The translations under genes and the position numbers were made by a program. From NCBI GenBank assembly GCA_036376245.1, contig DASVAS010000078.1:1-64000 (forward strand): a DNA stretch of 64,000 nt. The letters are read 5' to 3'. This document shows positions 52,718 to 64,000 of this stretch, piece by piece; position 1 is the stretch's first letter, and every line of letters starts with the position of its first letter. Under the pieces are notes generated by a model. That model had not been told where the DNA came from. It ran no database searches and saw only the letters and a list, made by a program, of their open reading frames with translations. The DNA comes from DATARR01 sp036376245 (GTDB lineage Bacteria; Acidobacteriota; Thermoanaerobaculia; Multivoradales; UBA5704).

Positions 52718-53340
52718 CTCTTCCTCCGACGCCGGCCTACCGACCCGGCCCGGCGTCACTCCCCTTCCAGGAGCCGCGAGGCGGGGACGGACCGTGACGA
52801 CACCGCCGCCGATTGCGACAGGCTCTTCCCGAGCCGTGCCCAAGTGGATCGAAGCCGTACAGATCTTCTACGGCGGAGGCGGGCGTTCCGTCACGATCCT
52901 CTCCCTTGCTCTCTCATCCGTTACGACCCCGACTCCAGGCGTGCCCATGTCAGCTCTCGCGACCTCGCCACGGCGGAGCCGCGAGAGGAGGCCAGGAGAC
53001 TCCGTGCCGAAGGGCCTCCGGATTGTTCACAAACGGGCACAAGCCGTGACGACTTGGCGTGACGACCTGGCAATGCCGCGCGAGAAAGAGGCGAAAGACG
53101 CCCGAAAAGTGACGATCCCTGCTCCTGTCGTCAGGAACGGAGAAGATGGCGAAGCTTCGTGACCTCGAAGAGAGCGGAGAGAGGCGGCCCTGGGGAGGAC
53201 GGAAGCCGACTTCGCGACGGTCCGGCCCGCGGGAGAGAGGACACAAGGAGACTTCGTCACGCCATGAGCCCAGGTCGTCACTCCCTGAGCTCATGTCGTC
53301 ACTCCGCCTCCTGACATCGTCACGGCTGGAGGCTGTGCCG
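52718..53340. other. Repeat-like non-coding region with many GTGACGA/TCGTCAC motifs
   Basis: No gene is supported here. The heptamer GTGACGA or its close variants and complement occur at irregular intervals on both strands. Examples are GTGACGA at 52794-52800, two copies near 53046-53064, GTGACGAT near 53109, GTCGTCACT near 53274-53282 and 53294-53302, and ATCGTCACGG near 53317-53325. About ten copies lie in 600 bases. Frames across it give low-complexity translations. It could be a set of protein-binding sites or decayed short repeats. I see no clear hairpin series or CRISPR spacing. Confidence 0.5.
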
Positions 53341-53763
53341 TCAGCTCGACCACCGGATGTAGTCGTCCTTGGGGACCTTCAGCTTCTTCTTCTCTCCGTT
53401 GATGTTCACGTCGACGTAGAACGTCCCTTCGGTCTTCTTGGAAGGCCTCGCCTCGAGGACCTCGTACGAATCGATGCCCTGATAAATGCCCCCCTCCCGA
53501 CGCCAGGTATCGAAGGCGTCCACCGCCACCTCCTGCACGCCCTGGTCTTGAATGAATACGACGTCCTTGTACCAGCGGCAGATCGCCACCTGCTCTTGCT
53601 CCTTGTTGCGGTCCTGCAGGGCTTTCAGAATGAACTCCACCCGCTTTTTCGCGAGATCCGCGGGATCGTCGGCGAGCCCGATCTTCGCGAGGTGGGCCTT
53701 TTCACAACCCAACGCAAACAGCATCATTCCGATCATCAACGAGATAAGTATACGCGCGCGCAT
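53341..53763 (-). CDS. Small lipoprotein, function unknown
   Basis: A 140-residue lipoprotein. The signal peptide ends in a lipobox (LMIGMMLFALGC), giving a lipidated Cys at residue 20. The mature part has a helical region (DDPADLAKKRVEFILKALQD) and a beta-rich end (GTFYVDVNINGEKKKLKVPK). A cysteine/Trp patch (VAICRWYKDVVFIQDQG) is conserved in a broken copy at 42361-42440. No family recognised. Its 3' end abuts the motif-rich region to the left. Confidence 0.75.
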   Translation of the reverse strand: MRARILISLMIGMMLFALGCEKAHLAKIGLADDPADLAKKRVEFILKALQDRNKEQEQVAICRWYKDVVFIQDQGVQEVAVDAFDTWRREGGIYQGIDSYEVLEARPSKKTEGTFYVDVNINGEKKKLKVPKDDYIRWSS

Positions 53764-53860
53764 GATTCCCCCTTCTGGGTTGAACCGCTCGATCGACTCG
53801 CTACAGGTTTTCCTTATGGTATGCCGGTTTCGGGAGGCGGGTCAACCCGGCGGGAACGCG

Positions 53861-53887
53861 AAAGGGCGGCCTCCAGGGCCGCCCTTT
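53861..53887. terminator. Rho-independent-type hairpin
   Basis: An 11-base perfect stem, AAAGGGCGGCC and GGCCGCCCTTT, encloses a TCCAG loop, with a TTTTAAA stretch at the right. It lies between the stop of the PQQ-propeller gene (53915) and the start of the lipoprotein gene (53763), both on the minus strand. It is well placed to end the ankyrin/PQQ operon. Confidence 0.7.
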
Positions 53888-53914
53888 TAAAGAATCGATC
53901 AGAAGGAATTTGAT

Positions 53915-55375
53915 CTATTTCGCGGGTTTGGCGGGCGGCGTCGTCTCGGCGATGGCGAAAACGCTCTGCCGGCCGCGCACGATGATCATGCCGTCCACGA
54001 TCGCCGGCGTGGCCATCAGCACCTCGCCCATGGGGTTCTTGGAGAGCAGCTCGAACTTCGGGCCGGCCTTGACCACGTAGACGTCGCCGTCTTCGCTCGG
54101 GAAGTAGATCTTGCCGTCGGCCGCCACCGGCGAGGCGGTGAAGGCCACGGTGTTGTTGCCGGCGATCCGCTCGCGGTAGACCTGCGTGCCGGTCTTGGCG
54201 TCGTAGACGGTCAGGACGCCGTTGTTGGCGCAGGTGTAGAGGTGGTCGCCGTAGACGACCGGCGTCGGCATGTAGGTGCCGCCCTGCTTCAGGCTCCAGG
54301 CGAGCGCGTCATTCGCCGGTTTGCCTTCGGCGGGCGTGATGTCGCCGTTCGCCGCGCCCAGGCGGATGGCGTAGACCGGGCGGACGGGCGGATAGCCCGC
54401 GGTGATGAAGACGAGGCCGTGGGCGGAGATCGGGGTCGGGACGGCGATCTCCGAGCCGCCGGTCAGGCGCCACAGCTCCTTGCCGGTCGCCGCGTCGTAG
54501 CCGCGGACGAACTTGGTGGCGTTGGTCACCAGCTCGGCGCGCTTTTCCGTCTCGAAGACGGTGGGGGTCGCCCAGGAGGGATTCTCGTCGCGGTCCGTGC
54601 GCCAGACCTGGCTGCCGTCCTTCAGGTCGTAGGCGGCGATGTGGGAGCCCTTCTGCAGGTCGGCCTGCACGATCACCAGGTTCTTGTAGATGATCGGCGA
54701 GGCGCCGTACTCCCACTGGTAGGACGGGTCGTAGAACCAGCCGGCGTCGAGCACGCCGAGATCCTTCTTCCACTTGAGCGTGCCGTCGGCCTTGTAGACG
54801 AAGAGGCCCCCGGCGCCGAAGAGGGCGACGACGTGCTCGCCGTCGGTGGCCGGCGTCGGGTCGGCATGGGTCGATTTCATGTGCCGCTTGACCTTCGGCT
54901 GGCCGGCGTGGGCCACCTGCTCCCACAGGATCTTGCCGGTCTTGCGGTCGAGGGCGTAGACCTTCCAACTGTGCTCGCCCTCGTTCTCGACCGAATCGAC
55001 GTCGCCGTAGAGACCGTGCTTGAAGGTCGGGTTGGCTTCGGCCGAGATGGCGGTGGTGACGTAGACGCGGTCGCCCCAGACCACCGGGCTGGAATGGGCC
55101 AGGCCCGGGATCGGGGTCTTCCAGAGGATGTTGGTCCCCTTCTCGGCGTCCCAGGAGGCGGGCGCCGGGCCCTCGCCCACGCCCGAGGCCAGGGGGCCGC
55201 GGAACGAGGGCCAGGCCGGGGCCTTCTCCGCCGGTTTCTCCACCGGACTTTCCGCCGGTTTTTCGGCCGGTTTCTCCGCCGGTTGTTCCGCCGGTTTCTG
55301 CGCCGGTTCCTGCGCCAGAAGGGGCGACAGGCCGAGGAGCAGCAGGGCGGCGAGCGGAGCGACGATCTTCTTCAT
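53915..55375 (-). CDS. Exported PQQ-binding-like beta-propeller protein
   Basis: A 486-residue exported protein. The signal peptide is KIVAPLAALLLLGLSPLLA. It is followed by a low-complexity Pro/Glu/Lys linker made of EKPA-type repeats (about residues 22-52), then an eight-bladed PQQ-like propeller. Blade signatures include NILWKTPIPGLAHSSPVVWG, YALDRKTGKILWEQ, AYDLKDGSQVWRT, DAATGKELWRLTG and YDAKTGTQVYRE. Such proteins bind ligands or scaffold periplasmic complexes; catalytic quinoprotein residues are not evident. Its start overlaps the ankyrin gene's stop by four bases. Confidence 0.85.
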   Translation of the reverse strand: MKKIVAPLAALLLLGLSPLLAQEPAQKPAEQPAEKPAEKPAESPVEKPAEKAPAWPSFRGPLASGVGEGPAPASWDAEKGTNILWKTPIPGLAHSSPVVWGDRVYVTTAISAEANPTFKHGLYGDVDSVENEGEHSWKVYALDRKTGKILWEQVAHAGQPKVKRHMKSTHADPTPATDGEHVVALFGAGGLFVYKADGTLKWKKDLGVLDAGWFYDPSYQWEYGASPIIYKNLVIVQADLQKGSHIAAYDLKDGSQVWRTDRDENPSWATPTVFETEKRAELVTNATKFVRGYDAATGKELWRLTGGSEIAVPTPISAHGLVFITAGYPPVRPVYAIRLGAANGDITPAEGKPANDALAWSLKQGGTYMPTPVVYGDHLYTCANNGVLTVYDAKTGTQVYRERIAGNNTVAFTASPVAADGKIYFPSEDGDVYVVKAGPKFELLSKNPMGEVLMATPAIVDGMIIVRGRQSVFAIAETTPPAKPAK

Positions 55376-56184
55376 GGCGTCTCCTTCTTCTTGAACGGGA
55401 GCGTGCCCCCGCCCTGGTCCATCGTCAGGCCGGTGACTTTTCCCCCCTCGCTCTGGAACTGGATCTTGATGCCGGCAAACTCTTCGGCCCGGAAGGTCGT
55501 CGGATCGGTGGCCGCGAGCGTGAGAGAGCCGCCGTCGGCGGTGGCGATGAGCTTGCCGTCCTTCAGAGCGACCGTGAGGTTGAACCTCGGGCTCTCGTAG
55601 ACGCCTTCGTAGGTCTTGAGGATGGCGGGATCGACGGTCACCACCGCCGGCGGCTTGGCGCCGGCCGCCTCGAGGAGGGTCACGACCTCGGCCTGCTGGC
55701 CCTTGGAGGCGGCCGCCAGGGCGTCGCTCAGCGCTTCGGGGCCGACCTTGCCGCGTTCGAGGATCACCTTCACGATGGCGGCCTGGCCTTCCGAGGCGGC
55801 CCCCGTCAGCGCTCCGTCCTCACCTTCGGCGCCCTTCGCCAGCAGCGCCCGCACGATCTCGGCGTGCCCTTTCTGGACCGCCCAGTTGAGCGGCGTGGCG
55901 CCGTAGAAGGTGTCTTTCGAGTTGGGATTGGCGCCGCGTTCCAGGAGCAGGTTGACCACCGCCGTGTGCCCCTTGTCGCAGGCGAAGGCGAGGGCGGTGC
56001 CGCCGTACTTGTTGGCGGCGTTCACGTCGACGCCGGCGGCCAGGAGCTCCTGGACCTTCGCCAGGTCGCCGGCGCTCGCGGCGCGCCGCAGCGCGTCGCC
56101 GGGATCGTCCTGCGCGAGGCAGGGACTGGAAGCGAGCATAAGAGCGAGGGCGAGACAGCCCCCCGCGGCACGGAGCTTGAGCAT
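55372..56184 (-). CDS. Secreted ankyrin-repeat protein
   Basis: A 270-residue protein with a signal peptide (LRAAGGCLALALMLASSPCL then AQ). About four ankyrin repeats follow: GDLAKVQELLAAGVDVNAAN, GHTAVVNLLLERGANPNSKD and GHAEIVRALLAKGAEGEDG, with a degenerate fourth. The C-terminal beta domain (TYEGVYESPRFNLTVALKDG) looks like a short DUF3471-type module. The ATG at 56184 has AAGGAGGT upstream. It is co-translated with the PQQ-propeller gene, suggesting a shared periplasmic protein-interaction role. Confidence 0.82.
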   Translation of the reverse strand: MLKLRAAGGCLALALMLASSPCLAQDDPGDALRRAASAGDLAKVQELLAAGVDVNAANKYGGTALAFACDKGHTAVVNLLLERGANPNSKDTFYGATPLNWAVQKGHAEIVRALLAKGAEGEDGALTGAASEGQAAIVKVILERGKVGPEALSDALAAASKGQQAEVVTLLEAAGAKPPAVVTVDPAILKTYEGVYESPRFNLTVALKDGKLIATADGGSLTLAATDPTTFRAEEFAGIKIQFQSEGGKVTGLTMDQGGGTLPFKKKETP

Positions 56185-56232
56185 CACGACCTCCTTCGGT
56201 CTCTTCAATGTACGAAGGTCACGGCGCAAAGG

Positions 56233-57075
56233 TTACTCGGGAACGGGCCGGGCTTCCACCGGGCGCGCGCGGGCGAGCGTGGCGCGGCGGACGTGCCGGA
56301 CCACGAAGAACTGGGCGAGGCCGGCGGCGAAGGCGAAGTTCTCGCCCAGGCCGCGGAAGACCTCCGCCAGCGGGAAGTCCGGGGCCAGCAGGCCGGAGTC
56401 CAGGGCGGCCGCCGCGTCATAGAGGAGCCAGGAGACCCGGCCGGCGGTGATCAGGGCCCACGGCCAGGAGAACAGGCTGCCCCGCAGCGACACGGCGGTC
56501 AGCAGCAGCGGGCTGATCAGGGAGAGGGAGAGGATGTCCGCGATCGCGGAGACCATGGGGCCCAGATACGTCCAGTCCCCGTCGCCGAGCTTGCGGGCAT
56601 TCTCCACGGCGGCCGGGCCGGCGACCACGACCGCCAGCACGGCGGTGATGGCGCCCACCGCCAGGAAGCCGGACCGTCCCCCCGGCATCAGCAGGGCCGC
56701 CTTCTTCCACGCCCGCGAGAGCATCCAGACGCCGGCGAGGAGGACGAGGTTGGCGAGGACGACCAGCGAGCTGAGGATGGCCGTCTCCCAGGGACCGGCG
56801 TTCGCCGGCTTGAAGGAGTCGTTCAGCCGCAGCAGGTCCCGGATCAGGATCAGGACCGTTCCCGAGCCGAGCAGGAGCCAGGCCCGGCGCAGGTGATCGC
56901 CCCGCTCGAAGACCGACATCGCCGCGAAGCAGCCCACGAGCGCCAGGACGCGCACCAGGAGGCGCTGGCCCACGAGGAAGGACGCCAGGCTCTCACTGCC
57001 CAGCAGCGACCAGGAGACGGCGATGAAGACCGCCGCGTAGAGAAGGGGGAAGACGGCCAGTCCGCGGAAACGCAT
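56233..57075 (-). CDS. Multi-pass membrane protein, function unknown
   Basis: A 280-residue integral membrane protein with about seven hydrophobic segments (for example VFPLLYAAVFIAVSWSLLG, AVGAITAVLAVVVAGPAAV, ISPLLLTAVSLRGSLFSW). No family is recognised. Its ATG overlaps the stop of the upstream small gene by one base (TGATG), so the pair is translationally coupled. The C-terminal tail is Arg-rich and probably cytoplasmic. Confidence 0.7.
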   Translation of the reverse strand: MRFRGLAVFPLLYAAVFIAVSWSLLGSESLASFLVGQRLLVRVLALVGCFAAMSVFERGDHLRRAWLLLGSGTVLILIRDLLRLNDSFKPANAGPWETAILSSLVVLANLVLLAGVWMLSRAWKKAALLMPGGRSGFLAVGAITAVLAVVVAGPAAVENARKLGDGDWTYLGPMVSAIADILSLSLISPLLLTAVSLRGSLFSWPWALITAGRVSWLLYDAAAALDSGLLAPDFPLAEVFRGLGENFAFAAGLAQFFVVRHVRRATLARARPVEARPVPE

Positions 57076-57320
57076 CAATGCACCTCGCTGCCGATCTGCC
57101 GCAGCAGGTCGTCGGCCGTGCCACGGCCCATCAAGGTCTGGAGAAAGGGCCGCAATCCGTCGATCAACGGCCTGAGGTGCGCGGGCGTCAGGTCTTCGGG
57201 CGACAGCCCGAGGTCGCGCCGCGCCACCGACTTGATCCACATCTGCGCGTTGAACTGGCCGATGTAGGGCGCCAGCCGCGCCGCGACCTGTTCATGAATA
57301 GACGAGGAAATGCCCGCCAA
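57075..57320 (-). CDS. Small hypothetical protein coupled to membrane gene
   Basis: An 81-residue protein likely starting at TTG 57320, which has GGAGGAGC five bases upstream. It contains SSIHEQVAARLAPYIGQFNA, RDLGLSPEDLTPAHLRPLID and MGRGTADDLLRQIG. No family is recognised. The one-base overlap with the following membrane protein gene suggests a joint function. A longer in-frame reading to 58595 is antisense to the amidotransferase gene and is rejected. Confidence 0.5.
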   Translation of the reverse strand: MAGISSSIHEQVAARLAPYIGQFNAQMWIKSVARRDLGLSPEDLTPAHLRPLIDGLRPFLQTLMGRGTADDLLRQIGSEVH

Positions 57321-57500
57321 GACAGCTCCTCCGCAGCCCCCGGGCTGACTGGATGACGCGTTTTCGATTGGCGCAATGATATCTACTTTGCCGGCGACCG
57401 CCAAGAGCCGGCCGGTGGGTGTTAAAGTTGCATCATCGAACCCTGGACGCCAGATCCCGCCGGTGCGGGGCATTCGTGGAGCGTCCGCGTATGGAGCGCC

Positions 57501-58616
57501 ATGCCTTTCGTCTGCCGCCACAAGGTCCACGGGGGACCTCAGTTCTGCGTCGCCGACCATCCCGGGGACGCGCCCTGCGGGGCCTTCGAGTACGTCCGCG
57601 TCGAGCGCCTGGAGGACCTCCCTCCCGCCGATCCGCGGATCGTGGACGTGGCCGTCCTCGACATGAACCACGGCTGGCCGAACCTCGGCCACGACTCTCT
57701 CGTCCACGCCCTGCTGGACGACGCCTGCGACCTCCTGCCGGTCTACGACGAGACGGGCCTCCGCGTGCGCGCTCTTTCCTTCGACGTGCGCCGCGCGGGG
57801 ATGCTCCCGGAGCTGCCGGGCGACCGCTTCAAGGTCTACGTGGGCACCGGCGGCCCGGGGCACCTGGACCCGTACGCCAACGACGGCGTCTCGGAGAGCA
57901 GCCAGGGGATCCATGAAGACCCCTCCTGGCTCGCTCCGGCCAGCCGCCTCTTCGACGCCATCCTGGCGGACGACAGCGCCTCCCTCTTCGCCGTCTGCCA
58001 CACCTTCGGCGTGCTCTGCCTCTGGTCGGGGATCGCCCGGCCCGTGCTGCGCGGCCCGGAGAAGGGGGGCAAGAGCGCCGGCGTGCTCGAAAACGTGTTG
58101 GCGCCCGAGGCTGAAGGGCATCCCTGGTTCCGCCGCTTCAGCGAAGAGCTGCCGGACGGCCAGCGGCTGCGCATCCTCGACAGCCGCCTCTTCGACCTGA
58201 TCCCGGGCTCCACCTCCTTCCCCTCCGGGGTCACGCCGGTCGGCTGGGAGACGCTGGGCGTCGACGGCCCCCAGGGCGAGGCGCTCACCATGGTGGAGCT
58301 GGCGCGCGACGCGGGGGGGATGATGCCGCGCGTCTTCGGCGTCAACCACCATCCGGAGATCGTCAACCGCGCCCGGCAGCTCCTGATCCTGGAACAGAAG
58401 GTCGCCCGCGGCGAGGTCAGCGCCCAGTGGGCCGCGGAACGGCGGGAGACCATGACCCGGACCTATCCGGACGAGGACTCCGACAACCTCCTGGAGGTCA
58501 CTTCGAACTACACGCTCCTGGCGCCGCTCCGTTTCCACCTCTGGCGGCAGGTGCGGCTGCGGGCGGAAGCGCTGGGGCTGGCGGTGGACCTGCACGAAGA
58601 CCGCGTGGCATCGTGA
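57501..58616 (+). CDS. Class I glutamine amidotransferase-like protein
   Basis: A 371-residue protein resembling the triad-type glutamine amidotransferase fold. The nucleophile-elbow candidate is FAVCHTFGVLCLW, and the His/Glu pair is VFGVNHHPEIVNRA. The N-terminal 130 residues and the insertions differ from standard GATase-1 enzymes. Known partners supply ammonia to an ATP-grasp ligase. Here the downstream gene is an ATP-grasp enzyme whose GTG start overlaps this stop by four bases. The pair is therefore likely one enzyme system. Divergent from the small gene at 57320. Confidence 0.7.
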   Translation: MPFVCRHKVHGGPQFCVADHPGDAPCGAFEYVRVERLEDLPPADPRIVDVAVLDMNHGWPNLGHDSLVHALLDDACDLLPVYDETGLRVRALSFDVRRAGMLPELPGDRFKVYVGTGGPGHLDPYANDGVSESSQGIHEDPSWLAPASRLFDAILADDSASLFAVCHTFGVLCLWSGIARPVLRGPEKGGKSAGVLENVLAPEAEGHPWFRRFSEELPDGQRLRILDSRLFDLIPGSTSFPSGVTPVGWETLGVDGPQGEALTMVELARDAGGMMPRVFGVNHHPEIVNRARQLLILEQKVARGEVSAQWAAERRETMTRTYPDEDSDNLLEVTSNYTLLAPLRFHLWRQVRLRAEALGLAVDLHEDRVAS

Positions 58617-60148
58617 CTCCCAAGCTGGCGTTCCCCACCGACCTCGATCCCGAGGCCGAGATCGCCGAATTCCGGCGTCTCCAGCCCCGGCTGCAGGAGG
58701 TCTGGGAAGCCCTCAACTTCCGCGACGAAGAGGCCCACACCTCGGTGGTGGTGCCCTCCCTGACGCTCGACCAGAGCGAGCTCCGCAAGCTGGCCGGCGC
58801 GAGCTTCTACGAGGAACGGCTGCTCTTCCTGCTGATCCGGCTGCGCAATCCCAAGGCGCGGGTGGTCTATGTGACCTCGCAGCCGGTGCACCCGATGATC
58901 CTCGACTACTACTTCCAGCTCCTCGCGGGCATCCCGGCGAGCCACGCCCGCTCGCGCCTGACGCTGCTCTGCGCCCACGACGCCTCGCCGCGCTCGCTGA
59001 CCGAGAAGATCCTCGAACGCCCGCGCCTCATCCAGCGCATCCGCGAGGGCATCCCCGACCTCTCGCGCGCCTACCTGACCGTCTTCAACTCGACGCCGCT
59101 CGAAAGAAAGCTCGCGGTCCTGCTGGGCATCCCGCTGAACGGCGCGGACCCCGATCTCGCCTGGCTGGGCACGAAGTCCGGCAGCCGCCAGGCGTTCCGC
59201 GAGGCGGGCGTGCCGCTGCCGGAGGGCTTCGAGGATCTCCACAGCACGGCCGAAGTCGAAGAGGCGCTCATCGAGCTGGCGGCGCGGCGGCCCGGCCTGC
59301 GGCGGGCCGTCATCAAGCTGAACGACAGCTTCTCGGGCGAAGGCAACGCCATCTTCCGCTATCCGGAAGTCGGCGGCCGGGCCGCGGTGCGCGAAGCCTT
59401 GCGGAACATCCAGTTTTCCGTGCCCGAGGAGACGTGCGAAGCCTATTTCGAGAAGTTCGCCAGCATGGGCGGCATCGTCGAGGAGTTCATCGAGGGCCAG
59501 GAAAAGATCTCGCCGAGCGCGCAGCTCCGCATCAGCCCGGGCGGCGAGGTGCTGCACATCTCCACGCACGACCAGATCCTGGGCGGCCCGAGCGATCAGG
59601 TTTTTCTCGGCTGCACCTTCCCGGCGCGCGACGAGTACCGGCTGCGCCTCCTCGAAGCCTCCGCGCGGATCGGCAAGGTCCTGGCCGCCTACGGCGTGGT
59701 GAGCCGCTTCGGCATCGACTTCCTGCTCTGGCGCGACGACCCCGCCCAGGACTGGAACATGGTCGCGCTGGAGATCAACCTGCGGATGGGCGGCACGACC
59801 CATCCCTTCCTCGCTCTCCGCTTCCTGACCAGCGGCCATCACGACCCCAACACCGGCCTCTTCTTCTCGCAATCCGGCCTGCCCAAGTACTACCGCGCGA
59901 CGGACAACCTGCGCGCCGAGTCCTACCGCGGCCTCCTCCCCGAGGACCTGATCGACATCCTCACCGTCAACCGCCTGCACTACAACTACGCCACGGACTC
60001 GGGCGTGCTCTTCCACATCATCGGCGCCGTCTCCGAGTTCGGCAAGCTCGGCATGACCGCCATCGGCAACAGCCGCGAGGAGGCGGACGAGCTGTACTAC
60101 CGGGCGCTGGAGGTGCTGGACCGGGAGACGGCGTACGGGCGGGGGTAG
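58613..60148 (+). CDS. ATP-grasp ligase, PGM1-like (peptide/amide bond-forming)
   Basis: A 511-residue protein resembling the PGM1-type ATP-grasp ligases, named after the pheganomycin peptide ligase. The ATP-grasp pattern includes RRAVIKLNDSFSGEGNAIFR (glycine-rich loop), GGIVEEFIEGQEKISPSAQL and the metal-binding MVALEINLRMGGTTHPF. The C-terminal domain has SGVLFHIIGAVSEFGKLGMT. Such enzymes join amino acids or peptides to carboxylates with ATP. The start is GTG 58613, overlapping the amidotransferase-like gene. The substrate is unknown; a small peptide-like metabolite or glutamine-derived amide is likely. Confidence 0.75.
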   Translation: MTPKLAFPTDLDPEAEIAEFRRLQPRLQEVWEALNFRDEEAHTSVVVPSLTLDQSELRKLAGASFYEERLLFLLIRLRNPKARVVYVTSQPVHPMILDYYFQLLAGIPASHARSRLTLLCAHDASPRSLTEKILERPRLIQRIREGIPDLSRAYLTVFNSTPLERKLAVLLGIPLNGADPDLAWLGTKSGSRQAFREAGVPLPEGFEDLHSTAEVEEALIELAARRPGLRRAVIKLNDSFSGEGNAIFRYPEVGGRAAVREALRNIQFSVPEETCEAYFEKFASMGGIVEEFIEGQEKISPSAQLRISPGGEVLHISTHDQILGGPSDQVFLGCTFPARDEYRLRLLEASARIGKVLAAYGVVSRFGIDFLLWRDDPAQDWNMVALEINLRMGGTTHPFLALRFLTSGHHDPNTGLFFSQSGLPKYYRATDNLRAESYRGLLPEDLIDILTVNRLHYNYATDSGVLFHIIGAVSEFGKLGMTAIGNSREEADELYYRALEVLDRETAYGRG

Positions 60149-60153
60149 TCTCC

Positions 60154-60231
60154 CCCTGGGACCGCCGGCGTCCCGCCGGCCAACTAACTAAAACAAAGTA
60201 AGTTGCCGGCGGGACGCCGGCGCTCCCAGGG
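60154..60231. terminator. Strong bidirectional hairpin between convergent genes
   Basis: CCCTGGGA ... GCCGGCGTCCCGCCGGC pairs with GCCGGCGGGACGCCGGC ... TCCCAGGG around a loop of CAACTAACTAAAACAAAGTAAGTTG. The long GC-rich stem fills the gap between the ATP-grasp gene and the EndoQ-UvrD gene, which face each other. It can terminate both. Confidence 0.75.
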
Positions 60232-60234
60232 AAC

Positions 60235-63435
<3,201 letters not shown>

Positions 63436-63536
63436 TGCACGGCTGAGCGGAACCACCGTGACGGTACAACGTCACGGCGGTTCTGTCCAGCGGTGTCTTT
63501 GGAGACAACGGTTGGCCGGAAGAGATGCCAGGGAGA

Positions 63537-63620
63537 AAGGACACCAGGGACACCAAGGACCTCAAGGACGAACAGGCTGGGGTCCTTGTCCTTGGAGTCC
63601 TTGGTGTCCCTGGTGTCCTT
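63537..63620. repeat. 9-base-unit palindromic repeat, second copy
   Basis: The left half is AAGGACACC AGGGACACC AAGGACCTC AAGGAC..., and the right half is its reverse complement ending GGTGTCC CTGGTGTCC TTGGTGTCC. It is the same family as 36480-36573. It lies between the start of the EndoQ-UvrD gene and the stop of the CTERM protein (both minus strand). It could end the CTERM transcript. Confidence 0.7.
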
Positions 63621-63641
63621 GGTGTCCTTACCCTCTTCCGG

Positions 63642-64000
63642 CTACACCGCCGTCCCCCGCCGCATCCGCGCCAGCGCCATCAGCGCCAGCAGCAGCACCA
63701 GCACCGCCGCACCGGGCCCAGTGAGGACAGGGATCATCACCAGTACCCTGACACAGCAGGGGCCGCTCTCACGCATCGACTCGTTGACGCCGTCGCCGTC
63801 GCCGTCGAACGAGACCGTCCCCAGGTTGCAGATCGTCTGCCCGGCGGTCCCCGGGTCGATCATCGCCGTGATCCGGATCGTCACCATGGCATTGGCCGGG
63901 ATGGCTCCGTTCCAGCGCACGGGATTCCCCGGGATGATCACGCCGCTGTCCGCGACGGCGCTCACCAGGGTCAACCCGGGGGGCAGCGTATCCACAAATT
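63642..64000 (-). CDS. Surface/secreted protein, 3' end, with IPTL-CTERM-like tail (partial)
   Basis: About 118 residues of a larger protein whose N-terminal part lies beyond the window. The visible portion begins in a repeat of the DUF11/conserved-repeat type (LPPGLTLVSAVADSGVI, NGAIPANAMVTIRITAMIDP, TICNLGTVSFDGDGDG). The C-terminus is a sorting signal of the IPTL-CTERM kind: IPVLTGPGAAVLVLLLALMA followed by Arg residues. Such tails anchor proteins for processing at the envelope. Transcription runs leftwards, so the start lies to the right. Confidence 0.75.
   Translation of the reverse strand, partial: FVDTLPPGLTLVSAVADSGVIIPGNPVRWNGAIPANAMVTIRITAMIDPGTAGQTICNLGTVSFDGDGDGVNESMRESGPCCVRVLVMIPVLTGPGAAVLVLLLALMALARMRRGTAV

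Noticed and set aside
53027..53294. Two overlapping minus ORFs of 84 and 114 residues
   Set aside because: They translate the GTGACGA-motif field and have no start signal or domain.
51638..53340. CRISPR array
   Set aside because: The repeats are inverted or irregularly spaced and there are no uniform spacers or cas genes.

Overview
The window is a GC-rich bacterial chromosome segment. Serine/threonine kinases fused to ATPase and TPR modules, an Rhs polymorphic-toxin locus, an IPTL-CTERM-like sorting tail, PQQ-propeller and ankyrin proteins, and several families of dispersed palindromic repeats suggest a soil or sediment Acidobacteriota-like organism (possibly Thermoanaerobaculia). That placement is an inference; no rRNA or other marker gene is present.

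Layout. 0-8.4 kb: an NCS1 nucleobase transporter, then a secreted Rhs protein with a C-terminal toxin tip and an AT-richer run of immunity-type genes. 8.6-15 kb: two divergent iron/2-oxoglutarate oxygenases, a thioredoxin-fold selenoprotein with an in-frame UGA and a SECIS-like hairpin, a TIMP-like secreted protein, an exported truncated haemoglobin, a methyltransferase and a frameshifted HEAT-like gene. 15-23.2 kb: two tandem paralogous kinase/cyclase-homology/ATPase/TPR proteins of about 1,355 residues. 23.2-42.4 kb: an AraC regulator and an AbrB-like protein, followed by a tightly overlapping run of enzymes: FAD oxidase, three two-module VOC proteins, PLP aminotransferase, PIG-L deacetylase, BBE-type flavoenzyme, acyl-CoA ligase and fused CoA-transferase. 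Beside it lie an O-methyltransferase, a small VOC protein, an epimerase, an asparagine synthetase-like amidotransferase, a DUF6875-like protein and a SnoaL-like protein. This looks like an uncharacterised specialised-metabolism locus with no PKS or NRPS. 42.4-45.3 kb: an S41 protease and a cytochrome P450. 45.3-51.3 kb: AT-richer, same-strand small genes (TIR-like, HEPN-like plus a membrane partner, PIN-like, hypotheticals) separated by attC-like palindromes, resembling a gene-cassette array with defence-type cargo. 51.3-53.3 kb: mostly non-coding, with a 0.5 kb imperfect palindrome and a field of GTGACGA-type motifs. 53.3-64 kb: a lipoprotein, a PQQ-propeller/ankyrin pair, a membrane protein with a small partner, an amidotransferase-like plus PGM1-like ATP-grasp pair, an EndoQ-UvrD fusion whose linker is made from a dispersed palindromic element, and the 3' end of a CTERM-sorted surface protein.

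The strongest unusual signals are the UGA-containing thioredoxin-like gene, the VOC-rich biosynthetic locus, the cassette-like defence region, and the repeat element serving as an in-frame protein linker.
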